64,000 bases of DNA from UBA2377 sp964525935 (GTDB lineage Bacteria; Verrucomicrobiota; Verrucomicrobiia; Opitutales; Opitutaceae). The notes under the pieces are model-generated. The model did no database searches. It saw only the letters and a list, made by a program, of their open reading frames with translations, and was not told the origin of the DNA. Every line of letters begins with the position of its first letter. Within the stretch, counting starts at the first letter, position 1. Positions 24,070-33,150 of the stretch are shown one piece after another. The translations under genes and the position numbers were made by a program. The stretch lies in contig CAZGJZ010000003.1 in assembly GCA_964525935.1 (NCBI GenBank), positions 496,001 through 560,000 on the forward strand. The letters are read 5' to 3'.

Positions 24070-25497
24070 TCAGCGGACGGTGCGGAGCTGGACGCTGTCG
24101 ACGAGGCGGTCCTGGGAAATGATGTCGGTGGCGACGATGAGTTTGTCGCCGGGCTCGATGCGGCCGAGGCGGCGGAGGTGGGCGATGGCGTTTTCGATGG
24201 TGGCGTCGGGCTCGGCGGCGAAGGGCATCAGGTGCGGCTCGACGGCGCGGAGGAGACGCAACTGGCGCAGGAGCGGGAGATGCGGCGTGAAGGTAAGGAT
24301 GGGCGAGTGCACGGGGCGCAGCGCGGCGAGACCGTGGGCCATGAAACCGTGGCGCGTGAAGGTGAGGATCTTCGAGCCTGGAATCTCGTTGGCGAGGACG
24401 ACGGCGGAGTGGAGCACTTTCATGCGTTCGCCGGTGAGGGAGGCGGGGGCTTCCTCGACGGTGTCCTTCTCGGTCTCGATGCGGCGGGCGATCTGGTCGA
24501 GGATCTGGATGCACTCGAGCGGGTATTTGCCGATGGTGGTCTCGCCCGAGAGCATCACGCAGTCGGAGAGCTCGTAGACGGCGTTGGCGACGTCGGTGAT
24601 CTCGGCGCGGGTGGGCACGGGCTGCGAGATCATCGACTCGAGCATGTGCGTCGCGACGATCACGGGCCGGCCCTGCTTGAGGCAGGTGCGCACGGCGCGG
24701 CGCTGGATGACGGGGAGTTCCTCGAACGGGCACTCGATGCCGAGGTCGCCGCGGGCCACCATGAGGGCGTCGCAGGCGGTGACGATTTCCTCGAGGTTGG
24801 TGATGGCGGACTGGTCCTCGATCTTGGCGATGATGCGGACCTTGGATTTCTGCTCGACGAGGAATTCGCGGAGGCGGGCAATGTCGGCGGCTTCGCGGAC
24901 AAAGGAGAGCGCGAGAAAATCAATGCCCTCCTCGAGGCCGACGAGGGAATCGGCGCGATCCTTCGCGGTGAACGAGGGGAGGTTCACCTTGACGCCGGGG
25001 AGGTTGATGTGACGCCGGGAGGAGAGCGGGCCGGGAATGAGGACGCGGCAGCGGATGTGGGCCTGGTCCTTGGCGAGGACTTCGAGACGGATGAGGCCGT
25101 TGTCGACGAGCACGGTGTCGCCGACCTTGATGTCGTTGACGAGGTCCTGGTAGTTGACGTCGACGGAGCGGATTTCCTCGGCGTTTTCGCGCTCGGCGCC
25201 GGGCTTCACGGTGAAGTCGAAAATCTCGCCGGGACGCAGCTCGATCGGGACGGCGAGATCGCCGGTGCGAATCTCTGGGCCCTTGATGTCCATCATGATG
25301 GCGACCTCGCGGCCGAGGCGGGCGCTGACGGCGCGCACGCGGCGGATAACGGTGCGGGTCCAGTCGTGCTTGGCGTGCGCCATATTGAGGCGCACGACAT
25401 CGGCGCCGCCGCCGATGAGTTTCTCAAGCATGGCCTCGCTTTCGGTGGCGGGACCGAGGGTGAAGATGATCTTGGTGCGGCGGAAGACGGCGGGCAT
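24070..25497 (-). CDS. pyk: Pyruvate kinase
   Basis: This 475-residue glycolytic enzyme converts phosphoenolpyruvate and ADP to pyruvate and ATP in the cytoplasm. It starts with RRTKIIFTLGPATESEAMLEKLI and has the active-site stretches VRLNMAHAKHDW, MMDIKGPEIRTG, IIAKIEDQSAI, MVARGDLGIECPFEELP and the CVMLSGETTIGKYP loop. The C-terminal allosteric-type domain is present. ATG at 25497 is preferred because the long upstream extension belongs to another gene in a shadow frame. It follows the YycJ-like gene by 10 bp, so the two are likely one operon. Confidence 0.95.
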   Translation of the reverse strand: MPAVFRRTKIIFTLGPATESEAMLEKLIGGGADVVRLNMAHAKHDWTRTVIRRVRAVSARLGREVAIMMDIKGPEIRTGDLAVPIELRPGEIFDFTVKPGAERENAEEIRSVDVNYQDLVNDIKVGDTVLVDNGLIRLEVLAKDQAHIRCRVLIPGPLSSRRHINLPGVKVNLPSFTAKDRADSLVGLEEGIDFLALSFVREAADIARLREFLVEQKSKVRIIAKIEDQSAITNLEEIVTACDALMVARGDLGIECPFEELPVIQRRAVRTCLKQGRPVIVATHMLESMISQPVPTRAEITDVANAVYELSDCVMLSGETTIGKYPLECIQILDQIARRIETEKDTVEEAPASLTGERMKVLHSAVVLANEIPGSKILTFTRHGFMAHGLAALRPVHSPILTFTPHLPLLRQLRLLRAVEPHLMPFAAEPDATIENAIAHLRRLGRIEPGDKLIVATDIISQDRLVDSVQLRTVR

Positions 25498-25507
25498 GGT
25501 GGAAAAA

Positions 25508-26308
25508 TCAGCTGAGGTTGAAAAAGGCGGTGCCTTCACCGGGGGCGACGATGGAGAACTGGCACGTGAGGCGGACGCGGGCGGGCGCAAAGGCGGCCTG
25601 CACGGCGTCGAGGCTGTTGCAGTCGCGACTGAGGTGCGCGAGGTAGATGTGCTGCCAGCGCGGGCTGGCGGTGGCCTCGAGGAGTTCGAGCGCGGCGGCG
25701 TTGGAGAGATGGCCGTGGCGGCCGCTGATGCGCTGCTTGAGCGACCACGGGCGGCGGGTGTCGGCCTTGAGCAGTTCGGCGCAGTAGTTCGACTCAACGA
25801 CGACGACATCGGCCTCGCGCAAGTGTTCGTGGACGTGCTGCGGGGCGTGGCCGAGATCGGTGACCCACGCGATGCTGCGCCGCGGGGAAAACAGATCGCC
25901 TTCGACGCCGGTGGTGAAACGAAAGCCCACGGGCTCCTGCGCATCGTGCGGCACGGAAAAGCTGCGCACCTCGAGATCGCGGAAGCGGAACGTGGCGCCG
26001 GTTTCGAAGAGCTGCCAGTCGGGACGGAAATTGAGGCCGGCCTGGACCGTGCGGGAGGTGGCGGCGTTGGCGAAGACGCGGATGTGCGGGTATTTTTTCA
26101 GGCCGCTGATGCCGGCGGCGTGGTCGCCGTGCTCGTGGGTGAGAAAGATCGCGTCGATCCGGTCGAGGCTCTCGCCGTGGGCGGCGAGGAGTTCGCCGAG
26201 TTTGCGCGCGGAAAAACCGGCGTCGACGAGCACGCGTGCGCCCTCGGTGTGCAGCAGGGCGCTGTTGCCCGAACTGCCGCTGCCGAGGATGCAAAACCGT
26301 GTCGCCAT
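25508..26308 (-). CDS. MBL-fold hydrolase, YycJ/WalJ type
   Basis: This 266-residue cytoplasmic metallo-beta-lactamase-fold protein begins with FCILGSGSSGNSALL and carries the metal-binding motif THEHGDHAAG. Other ligands are Asp in the YycJ motif (AWVTDLGHAP), VVESNYC and LAHLSRDCN. YycJ proteins are likely DNA-processing nucleases linked to cell-wall regulation in Firmicutes; in other phyla the role is not settled. It is followed by pyk, 10 bp apart. Confidence 0.85.
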   Translation of the reverse strand: MATRFCILGSGSSGNSALLHTEGARVLVDAGFSARKLGELLAAHGESLDRIDAIFLTHEHGDHAAGISGLKKYPHIRVFANAATSRTVQAGLNFRPDWQLFETGATFRFRDLEVRSFSVPHDAQEPVGFRFTTGVEGDLFSPRRSIAWVTDLGHAPQHVHEHLREADVVVVESNYCAELLKADTRRPWSLKQRISGRHGHLSNAAALELLEATASPRWQHIYLAHLSRDCNSLDAVQAAFAPARVRLTCQFSIVAPGEGTAFFNLS

Positions 26309-26353
26309 GGTTTCAGGAAGAACCGCAGGGGACGGAGGACAATGCAAATCAGC

Positions 26354-26486
26354 TAACCACGAAGAGCACGAAGGACACGAAGTGAAACCGGATTTTTACA
26401 GGAGGTAACAGAGAGAACGGAGCGGTGAGTCGCACCGTGACAGTTCTGCCCTTCTCTTTGTGTCCTTCGTGCTCTTCGTGGTTAAA
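26354..26486. repeat. Inverted repeat, CCACGAAGAGCACGAAG family, copy 1
   Basis: Left arm 26354-26383 and right arm 26457-26486 are reverse complements with core CCACGAAGAGCACGAAGG, separated by about 70 bp. It fills the gap between two minus-strand genes. The same family recurs at 32346-32422, 36085-36166 and 57811-57883. Confidence 0.85.
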
Positions 26487-26497
26487 TTCTGGTGAAC

Positions 26498-29400
26498 TCA
26501 CTCGAAGTCGCAGAGGGATGCGATGTAGGCGGCGGAGCCGTCGCGCTGCCAGCTGTCGAGTTGGGCCTGGTCCTTGAGCTGCTGGCCGCGGGCGCGGGGG
26601 ACGACGGCGAAGGCGTTGGTGCAGTCGGGCAGCGCGGTCATGTCGCCCCAGAGTTTTTCAAACTGGGTCACGGGATAAACGTCTTCCTGGCCGTGGCCCC
26701 AGCGCTTCTTGACCTCCTTGAGCGTGACGTAGGTGGGCAACTGCGACGCGAGGCGGCGGACGGCTTCGGCGGTGCGCTGCGAATCGGCGAGATCGGCGCG
26801 GGTGATTCCGAAGCGGGTGAGCAGCCGGTCGATGTCGATCCAGCAGGTGTTGGAGTTGTAGTAGCTGAGCGCGAACTCGTCGGCCTCACGCGGGAGGGCG
26901 AGGCCCTCGACGAGCCGGAGCTGGCCGTTGACGCGGGCGAGGCCGCCGCCGTGGTCCTCGATGCGGCGCGTGATGACTTCCCATCCGAGTGTGGCGCCCG
27001 TGGAGCGGAACCAGCCGACCAGCGCGGGATCGGCGGTGGCGCCGAGCGTGTCGATGTTGTGCACCATGAGCGTGCGCAACTGCGGTCGGGCGGCGAGGAG
27101 CTGCGCGAGCACGCCGTTTTTCAGCAGATTGGGAATCTCGAACCAATGGCCCACGGGATGCAGGCATTGCTCGGCGAGGTTGTCGGTGTAGTCGGCGGCT
27201 TCGCCGGTGGTGCGGGCCCAGTTGGTGAGCGCGGCGCGGACACTGTCGCGCATTTTCTGCTTCTGCTCGTCGAGACGCTGTTGAGCGGTTTCCTCCCAGG
27301 CGAATTGCAGATCGCGCGTGGTGGGCACGAGACGCAGGCCAATGGAGCGGCCGGGCGAGAGCCAGACGTCGCGACCGACCGCGGTGCCGGCGAGACGTTG
27401 CAGGCTGCGCTCGATCGGCGCGTGCGTAAGATGGCTGGTGGTAAAAATGTGCGGCGGCGTGACACCGAACTCGCGGCCGATGCGGCGGGTTTTGGCGAGA
27501 TGAACCTCGATGAAGCTGCGGTGATGGCCGGCGAACTTGGCGAAAGGGTGCAGGCCCTTGACGACGCCGGCGCCTTGCGTCCAGCGGCTGCCGACACCCG
27601 CGGCGTAGCTCACGATGGCGACTTCGCCGCGACGGAGCGCGGCCTCGCCGGCGGCGCGGAGCGCGGGATCGAGGCGCGTGGTGTCGGCAAGATCGGCAGG
27701 GGCGACGTCTTCGATGCGGGTGGAGGCGGGCAGCCGGTTGAGGGCGAGGCCGATGCGGCCGGTGCGCAGGTCGTCGCGGATCTGCTCGTGCTGGGCGGGA
27801 TCGAAGCCGTTGTCGGCGAGGAGGCGGCGGAGCTGCGCGGGGGCGTCGGTTTGATTTTTTGCCGTGGCCGGCCGGTCGAGCAGTTGCGTGAAAATGGCGC
27901 CGAACTCCGGCCGCGTGCGGGCGGCGGCGGTGGCCTGGTGGAGGTCGGTGCGCTCGCGGGCGGTAAGCTCGGCGGCGTCGCGACGCAGCGTGGCGGGCAG
28001 CGTGCTTTGATAGAAGCCGGCGGGCAGCAGCGCTTCGTTGGCGTGGAAAAGCGTCGCGGTGGAGCCGTGTTCGTTGATCGCGAAATCGTAAACCACGGGG
28101 TCCATCGCGAAGGGCAGGGCAGTCTCAAGCTCGCGCTTGGTGTCGAGCATGAGGCGCTGGAGAAACTCCTGGGCCTCGCGCTTGCGGGCCGGGGCGAAGA
28201 TGAAACCCATGCCGCCGCCGGACATGCCGCCGAGCATCCAGAAGCCCCAGAAATCGTCGCCGAATTTTTCCCGGACGCCGGCGATGAGCCGCTCGGTGTA
28301 AAGATTGCTGACCCACGGAATCATGGTCTGCAGCGGACCGGTGAAATTGGCGGTGAGGGCGCGGCCGAGCGCGCGGATGTCGCCGCGCGCGAGCAGGCCG
28401 AGGATGTCGTCGAGGGTGGCGACGGCCTGTTGGCGGGCCGACCACTCGGCGGCGCTGCGCAGGAGATATTTCTCCGTGGCCATCTCAAGAATGGGGCCGA
28501 CGTTTTGCGCCATGCCGCCGTGGACGAGGACGAGCGAGTCCTGCAACGCGGCGCGGGCGGCAGCGGGCACACGGTCGGGGCCGAGCAGCGTGTGGCGCGG
28601 GAGCAGGCGGCCGCGGCTGAGGCCGTGCTCGGGATCGTCGGGCGCGGCGAGGGTGCCCTCGATGAGTTTGATGCCGGGCCAGAGGCCGCCGGAGTCCTGC
28701 CAGCCGCCGCCGGAGCCGCCGATCCATTCGCCGAGAATGGCGCGCGCGGCGACGATGCGACGCTCGGGTTCGGTCATGGCACCGTCGAGCCGGGCGATCT
28801 GGCCGGTGGCGCGCATGCAGGCGCCGATGAGCGCGCCGAGGAGATTGGTCGAAACGGCAAGGCGCGAGCCCTTCGGGATGCCGTTGACGTTGCTCACGAG
28901 TTCGAAGCCCCGGCCGGGGCCGAAGATTTGCGCGAGCAACTGGGCGAGCGACGTGCCGGAGCGTTCGATCCCGGGCGGCACAAGGCCGGCGGCGATCACC
29001 GCGGCTTTGAGGAGGCCGAGATAATCGCGGGCAAAGTCGAACACGTCGTCGATCTGCGTGAGCACGGCGCTGGCGCCGAGGTCGACGCTGGTGAGGCGGA
29101 TGACGGGTTCATCAATGACGCGCAGCCACGCCTCGACGGGCGGACGCGGCGCGGCATCGCGACCATGGACGCCGAGATCGACGGAGATGTTGAGCACGCG
29201 GGCGCCCTCGGGAAAATCCATGCCGAGGAAAAAAATGTCGCTCCAGCCGCAGTGCGTGAGGTCCATGCGCACGGCGGTGAGTTCGCGCAGGACGGGATAA
29301 GGCGTGTCGGTGCCCTCGGGGCGCGCGAGCAATTCGGGCCGGACGCGCAGCGACTGGTCGAGTGGGTGGCCGAGGCGGAACATCCACGCGTTGCCGCGCG

Positions 29401-29818
29401 TGGAGCGCACGGTGCGGCGGACCTGGTCGGCGAGAGTTTGAAAGCCGAGGGCGTAGTAAGCGGAGGCGAGGGCGCTGGAAAGCGTGGCGTTGGGTCCGTG
29501 GGTGGCGACCTCGCGCTGGAAGAGTCCGATGGCTTCCTCGAAGCGGCGCTCGAGCAGGAAGCGGAAGCCGGCGTAGGGCACGCGGCCCTGGGGCGCGTAA
29601 CCGGGCAGTGCGGGCAGGTGGTAGCGGTGGATGGCGCTCAGGAAAAAGAGCGCACGGACCCGGCGGTAGAGGTTGGGCTCGTTGCGGCGGTGGGCGTCGA
29701 GTTCGGCGCAGGCGGCGAGCAACTCGGCGGCGGGGCGGCCGGCGCACCAGAGTTCGAGGGCCCGGTCGCGTTGGGCGCGGTCGTCCGACGTAATGATGTC
29801 GATGATGCGCCCGCTCAT
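26498..29818 (-). CDS. GHMP kinase (fucokinase-like) fused to UDPGP-type nucleotidyltransferase
   Basis: This large 1106-residue cytoplasmic protein probably phosphorylates a sugar and then activates it as a nucleotide sugar. Residues about 1-150 are helical. Residues about 160-570 look like a GHMP sugar kinase: NGIPKGSRLAVSTNLLGAL, the fucokinase-like GGSGGGWQDSGG..PG and GGMSGGGMGFIF. From about residue 730 on, a UDPGP-like domain appears (AAGVGSRWTQGAGVVKGL; LMVHNIDTLGA). Bacteroides FKP joins the same activities in the opposite order with a different transferase. ATG at 29818 overlaps the upstream stop by four bases (ATGA). The sugar and nucleotide are not established. Confidence 0.75.
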   Translation of the reverse strand: MSGRIIDIITSDDRAQRDRALELWCAGRPAAELLAACAELDAHRRNEPNLYRRVRALFFLSAIHRYHLPALPGYAPQGRVPYAGFRFLLERRFEEAIGLFQREVATHGPNATLSSALASAYYALGFQTLADQVRRTVRSTRGNAWMFRLGHPLDQSLRVRPELLARPEGTDTPYPVLRELTAVRMDLTHCGWSDIFFLGMDFPEGARVLNISVDLGVHGRDAAPRPPVEAWLRVIDEPVIRLTSVDLGASAVLTQIDDVFDFARDYLGLLKAAVIAAGLVPPGIERSGTSLAQLLAQIFGPGRGFELVSNVNGIPKGSRLAVSTNLLGALIGACMRATGQIARLDGAMTEPERRIVAARAILGEWIGGSGGGWQDSGGLWPGIKLIEGTLAAPDDPEHGLSRGRLLPRHTLLGPDRVPAAARAALQDSLVLVHGGMAQNVGPILEMATEKYLLRSAAEWSARQQAVATLDDILGLLARGDIRALGRALTANFTGPLQTMIPWVSNLYTERLIAGVREKFGDDFWGFWMLGGMSGGGMGFIFAPARKREAQEFLQRLMLDTKRELETALPFAMDPVVYDFAINEHGSTATLFHANEALLPAGFYQSTLPATLRRDAAELTARERTDLHQATAAARTRPEFGAIFTQLLDRPATAKNQTDAPAQLRRLLADNGFDPAQHEQIRDDLRTGRIGLALNRLPASTRIEDVAPADLADTTRLDPALRAAGEAALRRGEVAIVSYAAGVGSRWTQGAGVVKGLHPFAKFAGHHRSFIEVHLAKTRRIGREFGVTPPHIFTTSHLTHAPIERSLQRLAGTAVGRDVWLSPGRSIGLRLVPTTRDLQFAWEETAQQRLDEQKQKMRDSVRAALTNWARTTGEAADYTDNLAEQCLHPVGHWFEIPNLLKNGVLAQLLAARPQLRTLMVHNIDTLGATADPALVGWFRSTGATLGWEVITRRIEDHGGGLARVNGQLRLVEGLALPREADEFALSYYNSNTCWIDIDRLLTRFGITRADLADSQRTAEAVRRLASQLPTYVTLKEVKKRWGHGQEDVYPVTQFEKLWGDMTALPDCTNAFAVVPRARGQQLKDQAQLDSWQRDGSAAYIASLCDFE

Positions 29819-30666
29819 GACTGGCCGTTGGCGGGGTGGGCGAGGAGCTCGACGATCTGGGTGAGCACGATGTCGCGGTCGCGGCCGGCGAGGGACAGGG
29901 CGAGTTGGGCGAGCAGCAGGCCGTAGCGCGCGCCGATGTCGTAGCGACGACCGGCGACGGTCAGTGCGAGGTAACGGCGCCGCGCGGCCATGGCGTGGAG
30001 CGCAGGCGAAAGCCCGAGCGGGCGGGCGGGGGCGGCGGCCTGTTGTTCGGCGAGCAGCGTGAAGATCTCCGCGTCGAAGACGTGCAGGCCGAAGAAACAC
30101 AGATAATAGCCCGCGCGCAGGCCGGGGACGATGAGCTGCTGCTCGGCGAGCGTGGGCGTGGGTTTTTCGATGATGGTCTCGATGTGATAGAGCGGTCGGT
30201 CGCCGCCGGTGAGCTTGCCGCCGACCGTGCCGTAAGCGGTGAGCAGGCTTTCGTGCGTAGGCTGCACGGCGGAGACGGGACCGCCCACGCTCGCGGCGAC
30301 TTCGATCAACTGCCGGGCGCAACCGATGGCAGTTTGGCTGACGTGAAGGTGATCGCCGACGAGATGGAGAAAGGCTTCGCCGGCGCAGAATTCGCGGCCG
30401 CGCAGGATGGCGTCGCCGTAGCCGCGCGGCTCGGGTTGCACGATGAAGCGCACCTGCGACTGAAACGGACCGCAGGCGGCGTGGTAGTTGGCCTCATCGT
30501 CCGGGCAGACCACGAGGCCGAATTCCTCGATGCCGGCCTCGGCGGCTTCGGCGAGGATGATCTGGAGCGCCGGTTTCGTTTCCCCATCGCGGTCGACCAA
30601 CGTTTGGAGCGGGAGGGTGCGCTGGCGGGGATTGGCCGCGGTGACGAGGGCTTTGCGGATACGCAT
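29815..30666 (-). CDS. GalU-like sugar nucleotidyltransferase, degenerate N-terminus
   Basis: This 283-residue protein has the Rossmann-like layout of nucleotidyltransferases such as GalU. It begins RKALVTAANPRQRTLPLQTLVDRDG, where classical members have a G-x-G-T-R signature that is degraded here. Other landmarks are QPEPRGYGDAIL, HLVGDHLH and YHIETIIEKPTP. ATG at 30666 is preferred. Its stop overlaps the start of the large fusion gene, so the two proteins are probably made together and may form one pathway. The degraded motif raises the option of a regulatory or altered-substrate protein. Confidence 0.75.
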   Translation of the reverse strand: MRIRKALVTAANPRQRTLPLQTLVDRDGETKPALQIILAEAAEAGIEEFGLVVCPDDEANYHAACGPFQSQVRFIVQPEPRGYGDAILRGREFCAGEAFLHLVGDHLHVSQTAIGCARQLIEVAASVGGPVSAVQPTHESLLTAYGTVGGKLTGGDRPLYHIETIIEKPTPTLAEQQLIVPGLRAGYYLCFFGLHVFDAEIFTLLAEQQAAAPARPLGLSPALHAMAARRRYLALTVAGRRYDIGARYGLLLAQLALSLAGRDRDIVLTQIVELLAHPANGQS

Positions 30667-30809
30667 GGGGAAGTGACAGAGGGAGATTGGATGGCCGGCC
30701 GGGTTCAATCTGAAAGGAGCGGCGGGGGCGAAAAGGCCCGGCCGGCCGGCGGGTCATACCATGAGGGCGCAATTGACCACGGGAGGTTTTGTGCTACTTC
30801 TGCCCTTCC

Positions 30810-31286
30810 ATGCCTGCCAAAACCTCCCGTCGCAAAACCGCTGTGCGTCCCCCGCGCGTGCTGGGCGGGACCGTGTTCATCACGCGGCAGGTGCATTTCA
30901 ACTCGGCGCACCGGCTCTACAACCCGACGAAGAGCCTCAAATGGAATCAGGCCCAATACGGCCTTTGCACCAACCCGCACTGGCATGGCCACAACTACGT
31001 GCTGGAGGTGACGCTCAAGGGCCGGCCCGATCCGGTCACGGGCTACATCATCGATCTCAGCGAGTTGAAGCGGATTTTGCACACGGCCGTCGTGGACAAG
31101 TGCGACCATCGCAACCTCAACGAAGAGGTGCCGTTCCTGCGCGACATCATCCCGTCGACCGAAAACCTCACGATCGCCTTCTGGAATGAGATCGCCCCGC
31201 ACATCAAGGCGGGCGAGCTGCATTGCGTGCGGCTTTACGAAACCCCGCGCAACTACGCCGAATACTTTGGACCCGAGGTCAGCTAA
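30810..31286 (+). CDS. 6-pyruvoyl-tetrahydropterin synthase, PTPS-II-type motif
   Basis: This 158-residue zinc enzyme converts 7,8-dihydroneopterin triphosphate to a pyruvoyl or related pterin. The zinc His is in FNSAHRLYNP and the motif CTNPHWHGHNY contains the catalytic Cys, five residues, then HGH. That C-x5-HGH spacing is reported for the tetrahydrobiopterin-type enzymes (PTPS-II); queuosine-type QueD has C-x3-HGH. ATG at 30810 skips an unlikely MCYFCPS lead. folE2 follows 72 bp later. It could still act in 7-deazaguanine synthesis, but no queC or queE is near. Confidence 0.85.
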   Translation: MPAKTSRRKTAVRPPRVLGGTVFITRQVHFNSAHRLYNPTKSLKWNQAQYGLCTNPHWHGHNYVLEVTLKGRPDPVTGYIIDLSELKRILHTAVVDKCDHRNLNEEVPFLRDIIPSTENLTIAFWNEIAPHIKAGELHCVRLYETPRNYAEYFGPEVS

Positions 31287-31358
31287 GTCCGGTGCATCCC
31301 GCACCGGGCCTACGGTTATCGTCACAACCGCCTGACCGCCCCGAACATAAAAAACGAT

Positions 31359-32336
31359 ATGAAGAAGAAACCAATGTATCTCCACCGCTCCGCGGATGGA
31401 GCCGCCCCGAAAATCAAACGCGGTTACGACACGAAGTTCCGCGCGACGAATGCCTACCGGCAGACGCTGCCCGACATGATGGAGGCCGCGCACGACGCCA
31501 TCCAGGGCGCCAATGTGCCGATCCAGCAGGTGGGTATTCATAACTTTAAACTGCCGCTCAAATACCGCACGAAGACGGGCAAGACGCTCACGCTCGAGAC
31601 CAGCGTCACCGGCACGGTGTCGCTCGAGGCCGAGCTGAAGGGCATCAACATGAGCCGCATCATGCGCACGTTCTACGAGCACAAGGGCGGCGTCACCACC
31701 GGCGAGTGGATGGGCAAGATCCTCAAGAGCTACCTGCGCAACGTGGACAGCAAGGACGCGCGGCTGAAGATTGCGTTCTCCTACCCGATGGTGCGGGAGA
31801 GCCTGCGCAGCGGGTTGCACGGCTACCAGTTCTACAACGTGGCGTTCGAGGGCGTGATGACGCGCGACGGCCGCTACCGGCGGTTCATCCACTTCGACTT
31901 CGTCTATTCCTCGGCCTGCCCGTGCTCGGCGGAGCTCAATGAACATGCGCGCGAAAAGCGCGGCGCGTATGGCGTCCCGCATTCGCAGCGCAGCAAGGCG
32001 CGCGTCACGGTCGAGGAGGCCGAGGGCAAGAAAATCTGGATCGAGGACGTGCATGCCCTGTGCCTGCGCGCGCTCCAGACCGAAACACAGGTGATGGTGA
32101 AGCGCGAAGACGAGCAGGCGTTCGCCGAGCTCAACGGCGCCTACCTCAAATTCGTCGAGGATGCGGCGCGGCTGCTTTACCGGGAATTCGACGGCGACAA
32201 GCGCATCAAGGATTTCCGCATCGCCTGTTCGCACCTCGAATCGCTGCATTCGCACGACGCGGTGAGCGTGATCTGCAAGGGCGTGAAGGGCGGCTTCAGC
32301 GCCGACTTCATGGACTTCGGCTCGCTGCTGTGCTGA
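31359..32336 (+). CDS. folE2: GTP cyclohydrolase IB (FolE2 type)
   Basis: This 325-residue enzyme turns GTP into dihydroneopterin triphosphate, the first pterin step, using a metal other than strictly zinc in many members. Family marks include GIHNFKLPL, the conserved Cys segment SSACPCSAELNEHAR, and HSHDAVSVICKG near the end. It sits between a PTPS gene and an SDR gene, all on the plus strand. The trio suggests a tetrahydropterin product instead of folate alone. Confidence 0.92.
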   Translation: MKKKPMYLHRSADGAAPKIKRGYDTKFRATNAYRQTLPDMMEAAHDAIQGANVPIQQVGIHNFKLPLKYRTKTGKTLTLETSVTGTVSLEAELKGINMSRIMRTFYEHKGGVTTGEWMGKILKSYLRNVDSKDARLKIAFSYPMVRESLRSGLHGYQFYNVAFEGVMTRDGRYRRFIHFDFVYSSACPCSAELNEHAREKRGAYGVPHSQRSKARVTVEEAEGKKIWIEDVHALCLRALQTETQVMVKREDEQAFAELNGAYLKFVEDAARLLYREFDGDKRIKDFRIACSHLESLHSHDAVSVICKGVKGGFSADFMDFGSLLC

Positions 32337-32345
32337 CCGAATTTT

Positions 32346-32422
32346 TCACCACGAAACACACGAAAGACACGAAAATGAAAACCATACACCTGCTTTCGTG
32401 TATTTGGTGTATTTCGTGGTGA
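32346..32422. repeat. Inverted repeat, CCACGAA family, copy 2
   Basis: Left arm about 32346-32374 (CACCACGAAACACACGAAAG) and right arm 32393-32422 form a tight hairpin with a loop of about 18 bp. It lies right after folE2 and just before the SDR gene, where it may act as a stabiliser or weak terminator. Confidence 0.8.
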
Positions 32423-32429
32423 CCTCTGC

Positions 32430-33140
32430 ATGAAGGCTCCTGTCATTCTTATCACCGGTGCCTCGCAGGGGATTGGGGCGGCGATGGCGAAGACCTTTGC
32501 GCGGGAGATCCGCGGGGTGCGGCTCGCGCTCGTGGCGCGGAATGAGAAGAATCTGAAGGTGGTCGCAAAGGCGTGCACGAAGCTAGGCGCGACCACGGAG
32601 ATTTTTGGCTGCGATGTGTCGGATGAAGCGGCCGTGGCGACGATGGCGGCGGCGGTGACCAAGCGCTTTGGCACGGTTGACGTGTTGATTAATAATGCGG
32701 GCGTGTTTCGACCGGCGTCGTTGCTGGAGCTGAAACCGGCGGACTTTGACGCGATCCTCGGCGCCAATTTGCGCAGCGTGCTGCTCGTGTCGCAGGCCTT
32801 TGTCCCGGCGATGGTGAAACGCGGACGCGGGGATGTTTTCAACATGGGCTCGATCGCGGGGCTCAAGGCGTATCCGGGTGGCGCGGCGTATTGCGCGGCG
32901 AAGTTTGGCGTGACGGGCCTCACGAAAGTCATGCGGGAGGAACTCAAGACCAAGGGCGTGCGCGTGACGCTGGTTTGTCCGGGGGCGACGGTCTCGCCGT
33001 CGTGGGCTGGCAGCGGCGTGCCGTCCAAACGCATGATGCCGGCGGAGGATGTGGCGCGGGCGTTTTTGGATATTTACCGGCTCAGCCGAAACACGGTGGT
33101 CGAGGAAATCGTGCTCCGGCCGCAGTTGGGCGACGTGTGA
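32430..33140 (+). CDS. SDR-family NAD(P)-dependent reductase, possible sepiapterin reductase-like
   Basis: This 236-residue Rossmann-fold reductase has the nucleotide motif TGASQGIG near the start, NNAG in strand 4, a catalytic Ser in NMGSIAG and the YCAAK motif (Tyr and Lys). SDR enzymes cover many substrates; sepiapterin reductase is one. The placement after PTPS and FolE2 makes a pterin substrate plausible, but an unrelated housekeeping reductase is possible. The hairpin at 32346-32422 lies between it and folE2. Confidence 0.8.
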   Translation: MKAPVILITGASQGIGAAMAKTFAREIRGVRLALVARNEKNLKVVAKACTKLGATTEIFGCDVSDEAAVATMAAAVTKRFGTVDVLINNAGVFRPASLLELKPADFDAILGANLRSVLLVSQAFVPAMVKRGRGDVFNMGSIAGLKAYPGGAAYCAAKFGVTGLTKVMREELKTKGVRVTLVCPGATVSPSWAGSGVPSKRMMPAEDVARAFLDIYRLSRNTVVEEIVLRPQLGDV

Positions 33141-33150
33141 GCGGGCGCAG

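Noticed and set aside
26492..29926. Long plus-strand open frame of 1144 codons
   Set aside because: Antisense shadow of the kinase/nucleotidyltransferase fusion; no motif and biased composition.
30810..33140. Queuosine precursor operon
   Set aside because: The PTPS has C-x5-HGH and no queC or queE lies in the window, so a tetrahydropterin route fits better.
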